Source: Shewanella halifaxensis HAW-EB4 (GTDB taxonomy: Bacteria > Pseudomonadota > Gammaproteobacteria > Enterobacterales > Shewanellaceae). Taken from it: a DNA stretch of 64,000 nt. The stretch lies in NCBI RefSeq assembly GCF_000019185.1, contig NC_010334.1, positions 1,922,001 through 1,986,000 on the forward strand, in the 5' to 3' direction. The position numbers and the translations under genes are program-made. Every line of letters starts with the position of its first letter. Within the stretch, counting starts at the first letter, position 1. Shown piece by piece: positions 36,860 to 43,995 of the stretch. The notes beneath the pieces are model-generated. The model was not told the origin of the DNA. It was given only the letters and a program-made list of their open reading frames with translations, and ran no database searches.

Positions 36860-37645
36860 TTACATTTCGCGGATCATATTTAGTGTGATGGCCACTGAGT
36901 TGTCGGCGGTTACCTGCTTAGCCTCTTCATAGACAAGATGCGCCGAGCCATCGGCTTTATCAGAGATGGTGCGAATGACAACCAATGGAATATCAAACAT
37001 ATCGGTGACCTGCGCCACTGCAGCGCCTTCCATCTCTACGGCGATAGCATTGAACTCTTGAAGTAGCATGCTGACTATGCCTTTATCGGCTATAAACTGA
37101 TCGCCCGTTGCGATAATGCCCGAGTGTACGCGCGCTTCGCCGACCGCTCCTTTCGCCGCTTCTAGCGCTAGAGCTTGTAACTTTTCATCAGCGTAGAAGT
37201 AGCGATCATCATAACCATCAAGCTGACCTTTTGGCGCGCCAAAAGCGGTTAAGTCTACATCGTGTTGTACTAGTGCAGTCGAAATCACCACATCGGCAAC
37301 ATTCAGTTTAGGACCTGCCGCGCCAGCGATACCCGTAAAGATAATACTGTTTACATCAAACTGGTTAATCAACACGTAAGTGGTGATGGCGGCATTAACT
37401 TTACCCACACCTGAGCGGGTAACAACAACAGGTTTGCCTTCGATAAAGCCTGTGTAATAAGTATTTTTAGCAACTGTATGAGTTTGGCGTTGTGTGATTT
37501 CAGGTAGTAGCTTTTCAATTTCAGCATCCATCGCACCTAAAATTGCGATTGGCTGAGATCTAGCTGCAGTATCTGCAGGTTTTGCTTGAGTATTAATAGT
37601 CATAAGTGATGATAGTAGAGTGATAATGACAAGAGCGGTGCGCAT
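36860..37645 (-). CDS. Secreted 5'-methylthioadenosine/S-adenosylhomocysteine nucleosidase
   Basis: Hydrolyses the glycosidic bond of methylthioadenosine, S-adenosylhomocysteine or related nucleosides. The domain from residue 32 on is a full MTAN: AILGAMDAEIEKL (Glu42, equivalent to E. coli Glu12), TGIAGAAGP, VEMEGAAVAQV (Glu206, cf. Glu174) and TISDKAD (Asp229, cf. Asp197). Unlike cytoplasmic MtnN it starts with a signal peptide (MRTALVIITLLSSLMTINTQ, cleavage near Ala21), so the enzyme is probably periplasmic. The ATG position is clear, and the 30 extra residues are not part of the fold. Not called mtnN because export implies a different, perhaps nucleoside-scavenging, role. Confidence 0.88.
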   Translation of the reverse strand: MRTALVIITLLSSLMTINTQAKPADTAARSQPIAILGAMDAEIEKLLPEITQRQTHTVAKNTYYTGFIEGKPVVVTRSGVGKVNAAITTYVLINQFDVNSIIFTGIAGAAGPKLNVADVVISTALVQHDVDLTAFGAPKGQLDGYDDRYFYADEKLQALALEAAKGAVGEARVHSGIIATGDQFIADKGIVSMLLQEFNAIAVEMEGAAVAQVTDMFDIPLVVIRTISDKADGSAHLVYEEAKQVTADNSVAITLNMIREM

Positions 37646-37976
37646 CTTAGCGGCCTTCCATAGAGTTGAGATGCGCGCATCATAATGAGACCTGTTGTGA
37701 GAGTAAACGTGCTTTTTAGCTATTTTATTCTAACGTGAAGTCACCAAGATTCTATCAAAAATTGGTGAGATTAAATTGGCATTAATGTTTGCCTTCGAAT
37801 GAAGCTTGATGACATTTCCCTGTTCCCTGTTCCCGATGGGGGCAGATGTGAAAGAGCGACCTTATGTGCAGATGCTGCTGCGATGACATCCTTGTCATCG
37901 AAGTTTGTGATTATGCCTACCTACAGCATCTTTCAGACTTACATACCAAAGCTTATGCCGAGTTGGCTATATAGAT
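37646..37976. other. Intergenic region, no gene seen
   Basis: About 330 bases between the nucleosidase start and the terC stop. It holds the nucleosidase promoter, a direct repeat CTGTTCCCTGTTCCC near 37819 and a short hairpin GATGACATCCTTGTCATC near 37883-37900. An open frame on the plus strand (37799-38053) has no ribosome-binding site and runs into terC. Confidence 0.45.
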
Positions 37977-38939
37977 TTATAACGTCGTTTTTTCCAATTG
38001 GTGTTGCTTCCAAATGGATGCACCAATTCCGACTGCCAGCGAAGCTAGGATAACCCCAAGAGAAACAGACGTTGCGATAGCAAACGGGGTGTCAATAAGT
38101 AACATCTTGGTACCAATAAAGCACAGCATAAATGCTAATGTATGATGCAAATAAGCAAATTTACTCAACATACCACCTAGAACAAAGTACAGCGAACGTA
38201 GGCCTAATAAGGCAAAGACGTTTGCAGCAAGTACCAAGTAAGCCTCTTGTGTTACCGCAAAGATTGCAGGGATCGAGTCTAAGGCGAACATCACGTCAGT
38301 CATCGCAATGACCGTGACAACGACTAGCATTGGCGTTGCCAATATCCCAATGTTATCGCGGATAAAGAGCTTATTCCCATGATAGTCAGGGCTGAACCGC
38401 ATAAATTTCTTCACCAAACGAACGGCAAAACTGTCTGAAAACGATGAGCTCTCTTGATCATGCTGACGCCACATTTGCACACCTGTCCAAATCAGGAAGA
38501 AACCGAACAGATAAAGTATCATGTGGAACTGTGCTATTAGTGGAGCGCCGACTGAAATCATGATACCGCGCAATACTAATGCACCCACGATACCTAACAT
38601 CAGGATCCGCGGGACGTTTTTGTCTGGTACATTGAATTGAGCAAAGATTAGCGCGAAAACAAATAGGTTATCGACACTCAGTGACTTTTCAAGAAGATAA
38701 CCAGTGATAAACGCTGTGCTAGCTTCGCTTGAAGAGAGTGGGCTAGTTGGCGACATCTCTGGCCAAAAGAGGTAGATAGCGCCAGCAAACAAGAAAGCCA
38801 GTGAAAACCAGAACACACTCCAAGCTGCGGCAGAACGAAAACTGATCCTGCCTCTTGTGAGTAATAAATCGATGCCAAGCATCAATAGAGTGAGAAAGAC
38901 TAGGCCTTGATAGCCTGAAAAGAGTTCACTTAAGAACAT
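37977..38939 (-). CDS. TerC-family membrane protein, likely Mn2+ exporter (Alx-like)
   Basis: A 320-residue polytopic protein with the TerC signature: the acidic metal-site motifs in LEKSLSVDNLFVFALIF and MTDVMFALDSIPAIFAVTQE, plus PRILMLGIVGALVLRGIM and FVLGGMLSKFAYLHHTLA. TerC proteins related to E. coli Alx export Mn2+. The gene directly follows a yybP-ykoY manganese riboswitch, which strongly supports that role. The frame is open for 33 more codons upstream, but those lie inside the riboswitch; the ATG at 38939 has a near-perfect GGAGGT site 4 bases before it and gives the family's N-terminus. Confidence 0.92.
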   Translation of the reverse strand: MFLSELFSGYQGLVFLTLLMLGIDLLLTRGRISFRSAAAWSVFWFSLAFLFAGAIYLFWPEMSPTSPLSSSEASTAFITGYLLEKSLSVDNLFVFALIFAQFNVPDKNVPRILMLGIVGALVLRGIMISVGAPLIAQFHMILYLFGFFLIWTGVQMWRQHDQESSSFSDSFAVRLVKKFMRFSPDYHGNKLFIRDNIGILATPMLVVVTVIAMTDVMFALDSIPAIFAVTQEAYLVLAANVFALLGLRSLYFVLGGMLSKFAYLHHTLAFMLCFIGTKMLLIDTPFAIATSVSLGVILASLAVGIGASIWKQHQLEKTTL

Positions 38940-38942
38940 AAT

Positions 38943-39128
38943 ACCTCCGACAGGCGGATGGCACAGAAAAGTGGGATACACCTGACCAACCGCATAGCTA
39001 AAATAGTAAAAGCAAATACGTGTTGTTGGTCTTGTCAAAACAGATTATTTAATGTGTTCTCGCGGGCCGGAAGCAAAAGCAACGGAATGACGACGGCGCG
39101 ACAGAGTGACTACTCCCCAAAACGCAGA
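38943..39128 (-). ncRNA. yybP-ykoY manganese riboswitch upstream of terC
   Basis: Read on the minus strand, the leader begins CGTTTTGGGGAGTAGTCACT (39106-39125), the invariant 5' GGGGAGUAG block of the yybP-ykoY class. After variable stems comes the second conserved arm GGTTGGTCAGGTGTA, then CTTTTCTGTGCCATCCGCC, and finally the GGAGGT ribosome-binding site. The same blocks precede E. coli alx and mntP. Mn2+ binding is expected to free the ribosome-binding site or prevent termination and so raise TerC synthesis. Boundaries are approximate; recognition is by conserved blocks, not by a covariance search. Confidence 0.85.
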
Positions 39129-40080
39129 CATCTTAGTCCTTTTCATTTAAAGAGAGAACCTAAAAATGGCAATACTGGTTAAATAATCTGGATATGTGGG
39201 GGCAGATATGTGGGTCCAGTGTAGGCTTATTTGATTGCCATTAATTTCTTAATCCAATTATCTACCTTTTGAGCCTTAGCTCTAACTTAGTGTTGTCCTG
39301 TTACGTCTTAGAGTGATCAGTTTAAGATGTTATTGGACAAAATCCATTTACCACGAAGGACACGGAGCGCTACGCTACACGAAGAAAAGCAACAGCTAGA
39401 ACAAAAGCAACAGTAAAAGGCTCGTCATCAAATATTTTGATCTTTTGCTCTACGATTTTCTCCGTGACCTCCGTGACCTCCGTGAAAGCGCAGCGCTTCG
39501 TGGTAAAATTAGTGATTTGGGAAAAGTCATACTTACCTATATGTTCAACGCAAGTTAGCTCATTTTAGGACAAAAGCTAATCACCACGGCGAATATGGCG
39601 AAGCCATGTGCTAATAAACGAGAGCTAGGGATAGCGAACTGGCCGTTAAACACGGATGTTATTGGGACACCGAGGGCACGAAGAAAGGCTACAGTTAGCA
39701 GTAAGCTCAGATGTTACAAACTCGTTTTTGCCGCAAAGCTTGCTTGCTTTTGAGTGAAGCTGGCTGCAATCGCTTCCAGCGGGGGGGATGTGTTGGGGCA
39801 CCAATGTCGTGGTGGCAAGATGCCAGAGAGTGACGCAAGTACAGATACTTCAGTGAGGCGCCGCAAGCACAATCCCTGTGGGCTCAGCCAAAACGTCCAT
39901 GTTTTGGAAGCTCACTGCCGCATCTACACCTGCCCATCAATCTCTTCGAATTAGCCTAATTGCTAGCGTTTGTTAACTCACTTTTGTTCCAAAACGAATT
40001 AGCACCTGCAGTTTGATGATTACAGAGTTTCCCTCTCCTTAATATATTTTTGAATCCTATTTGGTTCAGTGATTGTCATG
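39129..40080. other. Long gene-free stretch with repeats
   Basis: About 950 bases between the riboswitch and the integrase stop with no supported gene. It contains the inverted-repeat element at 39349-39505 and further low-complexity, repeat-like sequence to about 39960 (a G-run at 39781-39788). Short open frames (for example 39754-39954) lack ribosome-binding sites and protein-like composition. It probably marks the decayed left flank of the integron. Confidence 0.5.
39349..39505. repeat. Dispersed inverted-repeat element, copy 1
   Basis: About 157 bp bounded by TACCACGAAG (left) and its inverse CTTCGTGGTA (right). Inside each end are ACACGGAG / CTCCGTG blocks, the right side with CTCCGTGAC in tandem, and GCGCAGCGC. 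A shorter relative lies at 43769-43871 on the other side of the integron. No coding capacity; looks like a non-autonomous, hairpin-forming extragenic repeat. Confidence 0.65.
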
Positions 40081-41043
40081 TTACAGACTATCTAGCGGAC
40101 TCACCGTTCCTGCGTAATGTTGGCCAAGCACGTGAGTGTAGATTTGAGTGGTATTGACATCATTGTGGCCCAGTAGCTCCTGAATAGTTCTTATGTCCCG
40201 CCCAGCTTGAAGTAAATGGGTGGCAAAGCTGTGCCTGAAGGTATGGCAAGTGACACGTTTGATGATATGGGTTTTTCGCACCGCAGCTGCAAGTGCTTTT
40301 CGAATGACACTCTGATGTAAATGGTGTCTACAGTGAGTCTTAGTGTATGGATTATCACTTGTGGTGGTTGATGGAAAAACAAACATCCAGCCAGCTTGCC
40401 TAAATGCATTGGGGTACTTACGCTCTAGCGCATTGGGTAAAGATGGCCCTATACAATAGGTATTGTCCTTAATCTGAATAGCACGCGCAGCATCGATATA
40501 AGCAGGTAGTTTGATTGCACATTTTTGACTGAGAATGGTTTGTCTGTCTTTATGGCCTTTGCCATTTCTGACAGTGAGTGAGCAGCGTGCTAGATCGATA
40601 TCTTGAATACGTAACCTTAAACATTCTGAAACCCGCAGTCCGCTGCCATATAGTAACTGGACAATAAGTTGGTCTCGCCCATTAAGCTGACAAAGAACCT
40701 CAGAAACTTCTTCGGTTGATAGCACAATAGGTAACTGCCTTTGTTTGGTGGCATATCTAAACCCCAGGTCACCTAGATCTTGCTTTAGATGCTTATGATA
40801 AAGGTACACAAGAGCATTGAGCGCCACTTTCTGTGTATTAATCGCAACATTACGTGAGTTAGCCAGAAAACTGAGGAATTGTGTCACTTCAGCTTGTCCC
40901 ATTGTTTCTGGGTGACGCTTTTGCTGGAAGTTGATAAAGGCTTTAATCCAGTACAAGTATGCTTTTTCTGTTTTGATACTGTAACCGCGCATACGCATAT
41001 GTTCACGAACTTGAGTCAGAAAAGGACTTTTTATAGCTGCCAT
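40081..41043 (-). CDS. intI: Integron integrase (tyrosine recombinase IntI)
   Basis: IntI inserts and excises gene cassettes at attI and attC sites. The 320-residue protein has the standard length and the tyrosine-recombinase residues Arg137 (GSGLRVSE), a Lys in GKGHKDR, His267 and Arg270 (CHTFRHSFATHLL), His293 (LGHNDVNTTQ) and Tyr302. The stretch ALERKYPNAFRQAGWMFVFPS (about 205-225) is the additional domain that distinguishes integron integrases from XerC/D. A GTG 18 bases upstream would overlap the LexA box, so the ATG at 41043 is preferred. The gene faces away from the two cassettes, as in other integrons, and looks intact. Confidence 0.95.
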   Translation of the reverse strand: MAAIKSPFLTQVREHMRMRGYSIKTEKAYLYWIKAFINFQQKRHPETMGQAEVTQFLSFLANSRNVAINTQKVALNALVYLYHKHLKQDLGDLGFRYATKQRQLPIVLSTEEVSEVLCQLNGRDQLIVQLLYGSGLRVSECLRLRIQDIDLARCSLTVRNGKGHKDRQTILSQKCAIKLPAYIDAARAIQIKDNTYCIGPSLPNALERKYPNAFRQAGWMFVFPSTTTSDNPYTKTHCRHHLHQSVIRKALAAAVRKTHIIKRVTCHTFRHSFATHLLQAGRDIRTIQELLGHNDVNTTQIYTHVLGQHYAGTVSPLDSL

Positions 41044-41060
41044 GATAAATAACCTGCTCA

Positions 41061-41076
41061 CTGTTTATCTATACAG
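41061..41076. promoter_or_regulatory. LexA (SOS) box upstream of intI
   Basis: CTGTTTATCTATACAG matches the gammaproteobacterial LexA consensus CTGT-N8-ACAG exactly at both conserved arms and lies 18 bases before the intI ATG, overlapping the expected promoter. SOS control of integrases by LexA is established for class 1 and Vibrio integrons. Confidence 0.85.
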
Positions 41077-41365
41077 TATTATCTACTTTACTCGATTCTT
41101 CAGGGAAAAATTGTGTAAATTATGTGCGCTTGCACTTGAGGCTGAAACATTTATCTAGTAGCATCAATGGCTTATGTTAGTGTTAATCTAAATAATAGGT
41201 TTAATAAACGCGCATGCGCGTTTTCTCTAAAAGTTATTGTTCTATATTTTATTTTCATCAATAAATACAGATAATTAGTTGTGCGCGTTTTAGCTGGTCT
41301 AATGAGGTAAACGCGCATGCGCACTATACAAATGTTAACCTTCTCTGAGGAAATTGGGAGTATCG
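41077..41365. other. attI-side region of the integron with palindromes
   Basis: This stretch between the LexA box and the first cassette gene must contain attI and any cassette promoter. I cannot place the attI core with certainty: GTTAGTG at 41176-41182 is the nearest match but departs from GTTRRRY. It holds a perfect 18-bp palindrome AAACGCGCATGCGCGTTT (41206-41223). The same 14-base core AAACGCGCATGCGC recurs at 41309-41322 and, partly inverted, as GTGCGCGTTT at 41281-41290, so that 41281-41323 can fold into a hairpin. An Nru/attC-like fold, an operator or a dimer-binding site are all possible. Confidence 0.5.
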
Positions 41366-42715
41366 ATGAAGGATTGTTATGGTCAACATGGTTGGAAACA
41401 ATTTCACCGAAATAGAAAAGATATCCTAGATGAGTTCGATAAAATCTATGAACAACAAGCAAATCGACCAGTTAAAACTGCACATGGAGATGCTGTAGAG
41501 GCATATCTAAGAAAATGGTTGAGTGAATTTTTGCCTAAAAAATATGCTGTTACATCAGGTTATATAATTCCTAACCTTTATGATGATTCAAAGATCTTAT
41601 ATCACTATGACATTATCATATATCAAGTTCTTGAAGCTCCAGTCCTATGGACGGAAGGCAATTACGATAATAGCCAGCAGGGTAAATATTTAGCGATCCC
41701 AGCAAAATACGTAGTAGCTGTGTATGAAGTTAAATCAAGGTTAACGAAGAAATCCATTGTCGACTCAATTGATAAGCTTAAAGAAGTAAATTCTTTTAAA
41801 GAACAGCTGCCAGCAACTTACCATAGCGGGGTAATTTATGTTGATCTCAAAGAGTCTGAGGTTAATAAAAAAAACCTTATAAAGGATTTATATAAAGGTG
41901 TAAACGCTCATGGCTTCATTGGTGGAATGGTACTCAGGTATGAGTCTGACGACACATCCACAGGGGTGATTTCATTAAACTCAATCGAAGCACCAGACTC
42001 AGAAGATAACTTACTCCCTTTGGCTAAAAAAATTGATGATCTAAATATTTATATGACCGAAAACGGAAACGCTCAATTCGCGGAGAGTGGTGGGGGAGCA
42101 ACTGTCGTTTACACTGGTGAATATTGGGCAGTTTCAAAAAGCTATGGGGTCAGACACATAAGTAATAATGTGTTTTTGAGCCTCTCGTGGTCTAGAAGTG
42201 GCTTTTCTGAGTTTTGTATTCGTTTGATAAATTTATTAGACGGTAACTATGATCCTGATAAGCAAATAACATTTGGTCAAATATTTGAAAGACTCCCTTT
42301 AAAAGAAGCAAGCATACAGGGTAGTATCTGCATCCCCCAAAAGCCGTTTTTGCGACTAAGCATAAAAAAGTACAACCATAGTGAAATTCCTACGGTTACT
42401 TACAACGCTGATGAAGCGCAGATTAATTTCACTGTCTCATTGGATAACGTAGGCAACTTCCCTGTGACGGTGTCTGATGATGGATTTAAGTCAACAGTTG
42501 ACCTAGCAGTGGGACGTAAGGCTGAAAAAGTAGTTTCACTCAAAGCTTCGATTGATGAAGGCAAATCTATCGAAGATTTTCGGCAAAAAGTTGAGTCTGG
42601 TAAACTGATAATTCCCTATCGTGTGGTGTATCACAAGCAAGGGGAAAACCAAGAGTTCATGCAAGTTAAGAAGAATGTGAGAGTAAGAGCTACAAGTGTT
42701 GAGGGTGTTAGCTAA
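41366..42715 (+). CDS. Integron cassette 1: DUF6602-like putative nuclease with C-terminal beta domain
   Basis: A 449-residue cassette protein. The N-terminal 200 residues resemble the DUF6602 family and contain a PD-(D/E)xK-type array: Glu45 in AHGDAVEAYL, Asp82 in YHYDIIIYQ and Glu121-x-Lys123 in VAVYEVKSRL, the usual nuclease metal site. Residues about 330-445 are a beta-rich, Ig-like domain (TVTYNADEAQINFTVSLDNV). The ATG at 41366 follows GGGAG by 5 bases; a TTG 4 codons upstream is less likely. It lies between the attI side and an attC site in cassette orientation. Nuclease activity and a defence role are inference from the motif and context; no signal peptide or TM helix is present. Confidence 0.7.
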   Translation: MKDCYGQHGWKQFHRNRKDILDEFDKIYEQQANRPVKTAHGDAVEAYLRKWLSEFLPKKYAVTSGYIIPNLYDDSKILYHYDIIIYQVLEAPVLWTEGNYDNSQQGKYLAIPAKYVVAVYEVKSRLTKKSIVDSIDKLKEVNSFKEQLPATYHSGVIYVDLKESEVNKKNLIKDLYKGVNAHGFIGGMVLRYESDDTSTGVISLNSIEAPDSEDNLLPLAKKIDDLNIYMTENGNAQFAESGGGATVVYTGEYWAVSKSYGVRHISNNVFLSLSWSRSGFSEFCIRLINLLDGNYDPDKQITFGQIFERLPLKEASIQGSICIPQKPFLRLSIKKYNHSEIPTVTYNADEAQINFTVSLDNVGNFPVTVSDDGFKSTVDLAVGRKAEKVVSLKASIDEGKSIEDFRQKVESGKLIIPYRVVYHKQGENQEFMQVKKNVRVRATSVEGVS

Positions 42716-42718
42716 GAA

Positions 42719-42826
42719 GGTTAACAAGCGCATGAAATCTGACGGGGCAAACTGTCCTATATTTTGCAATAATAAAGGACGCAAAAAATCGTCCCGCATG
42801 CTCCGCAGTTTATGCGGGCGTTAGGT
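42719..42826 (+). other. attC recombination site closing cassette 1
   Basis: A site of about 108 bp that starts 3 bases after the cassette 1 stop. The 5' part reads TTAACAAGCGCATGAAATCTG and the 3' part CAGTTTATGCGGGCGTTAGGT, which are imperfect inverse complements (CGCAT-AAA-CTG arm) with the extrahelical bases expected of attC. The 3' core GTTAGGT (42820-42826) fits GTTRRRY. The interior is a variable hairpin. The 5' core departs from RYYYAAC at one position. Confidence 0.85.
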
Positions 42827-42867
42827 TGCTCAGATATAAATTTTAGTTCCTTGAACATGGAGTAGTG

Positions 42868-43596
42868 ATGCTTTTTAAGTATGTGTCTAATAGATGGATC
42901 GATAGTTTGATTTGTAAAAATGAAATCAGGTTTACACAATTTACAGCTTTAAATGATCCATTTGAGTCATCGGTGTTAATGCAACTTGATGAGCCAGCAA
43001 CAGATGATGAATATGAAAAAATGCTGCCTTCTGTTGCCAATATAAGACGTTACTTAGAAAAGCCTTCAACTCAAGGAAGAATGACTGCCGAGTATTTCTC
43101 TTCAATATATGGGATTCTATCGCTGTCTAGAAATGTACACAATATGTTGATGTGGGCGCATTACGGTGAAAGTCACACGGGATTTGCTATTGGCTTCGAT
43201 GAGCAACATGAGTTTTTCAAAGAATCTGGTGATAATGACTTTGAACCAGCATTAAAGAAGGTTGTTTATAGTAAAAATAGGGTAGTCCAAACACATGATG
43301 AAGAATTGATTTTTTGTCATAAATCTATTGACTGGGCATATGAAGAGGAAGAACGCCTCTTTAAACTACTCGATTTAGGGGGGGCTAATGGGAAACATTG
43401 CCAGTTTAATGAGCCTGTATATTTATTTAAAATCCCCAAAGAAGCGTATAAGTCCATATACATTGGTGCCAATATGCCGAAAGGTGAAGCAAAGAAGCTG
43501 ATTTTAGCTTGTGAAACTCACCTTCCTCATGTTGATGTCTACACTGCTGAGGTTAGTGATGAAAAATACGAGCTAGTTTTTAACCCGCAAACCTAA
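42868..43596 (+). CDS. Integron cassette 2: DUF2971 protein
   Basis: A 242-residue cytoplasmic protein of the DUF2971 family. Hallmarks are LFKYVSNRWIDSL at the start, FTALNDPFESS (NDPFE motif), the central LSLSRNVHNMLMWAHYGESH followed by TGFAIGFD, and VVYSKNRV further on. Family members are frequent in mobile and defence-rich loci, but no molecular activity is known to me. The ATG at 42868 has GGAG 5 bases upstream; an adjacent GTG is too close. The stop codon lies inside the 5' arm of its attC, as is usual for cassettes. Confidence 0.82.
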   Translation: MLFKYVSNRWIDSLICKNEIRFTQFTALNDPFESSVLMQLDEPATDDEYEKMLPSVANIRRYLEKPSTQGRMTAEYFSSIYGILSLSRNVHNMLMWAHYGESHTGFAIGFDEQHEFFKESGDNDFEPALKKVVYSKNRVVQTHDEELIFCHKSIDWAYEEEERLFKLLDLGGANGKHCQFNEPVYLFKIPKEAYKSIYIGANMPKGEAKKLILACETHLPHVDVYTAEVSDEKYELVFNPQT

Positions 43597-43712
43597 CAAT
43601 CGCTTAAACCTGACTGCCAACCTGTGGCATTTTTGGTTCGGGTTGGCTTTTGTTATTACGGCGGTCTGGTTGAGTGCGGTGCAGTTGGCAGCAAGTTAAG
43701 CGGGCGTTAGGC
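43591..43712 (+). other. attC recombination site closing cassette 2
   Basis: About 122 bp. The arms ACCTAACAATCGCTTAA and TTAAGCGGGCGTTAGGC are near-perfect inverse complements, with cores matching RYYYAAC (43591-43597) and GTTRRRY (43706-43712). The inner arms CTGCCAACC / GTTGGCAG also pair, and a second internal hairpin lies between. This is the clearest attC in the window and appears to be the end of the array. Confidence 0.93.
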
Positions 43713-43768
43713 ATAATAATCTAGGGCAGGCATAGCTCGTCCAAAGCTCGATTCCCACGCCACGTTTA

Positions 43769-43871
43769 ACCACGAAGCGCTGCGCTTTCACGAAGTGCAC
43801 GAAGGTAAAGATAAAAAGTTCAAACTGCTTGAGCTGTTGCTTTTCTTTGTGGTCTCCGCCTTTTTCGTGGT
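43769..43871. repeat. Dispersed inverted-repeat element, copy 2
   Basis: About 103 bp bounded by ACCACGAAG and TTCGTGGT with an internal GCGCTGCGC block, related to the element at 39349-39505. It lies 56 bases beyond the last attC, so the integron is bracketed by two members of this family. The remaining bases to the next gene (43872-43995) hold nothing recognisable. Confidence 0.6.
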
Positions 43872-43995
43872 GAGTCGCTTTTATCCCAAAGTGATTTAGG
43901 GCGGTTAGGCTTTGATAAAGTAGCGAAAACGGCTGTTTTTATCACAGTGAATAGATTATTCTCAGTCGGCAACCTTTTGAATTGGATCGAGTCAA

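Noticed and set aside
37799..38053. An 84-codon plus-strand frame between the nucleosidase and terC genes
   Set aside because: No ribosome-binding site, overlaps the 3' end of terC on the other strand, no protein features.
39349..39505. CRISPR array in the repeat-rich region
   Set aside because: The repeats are inverted-repeat ends and short tandem CTCCGTGAC copies, not regularly spaced direct repeats with unique spacers; no cas genes in the window.
39754..39954. A 66-codon frame in the repeat-rich region left of the integrase
   Set aside because: Low-complexity, repeat-derived sequence without start signals.
41176..41182. GTTAGTG as the attI core
   Set aside because: It departs from GTTRRRY and nothing else fixes the attI position, so attI was left unplaced.
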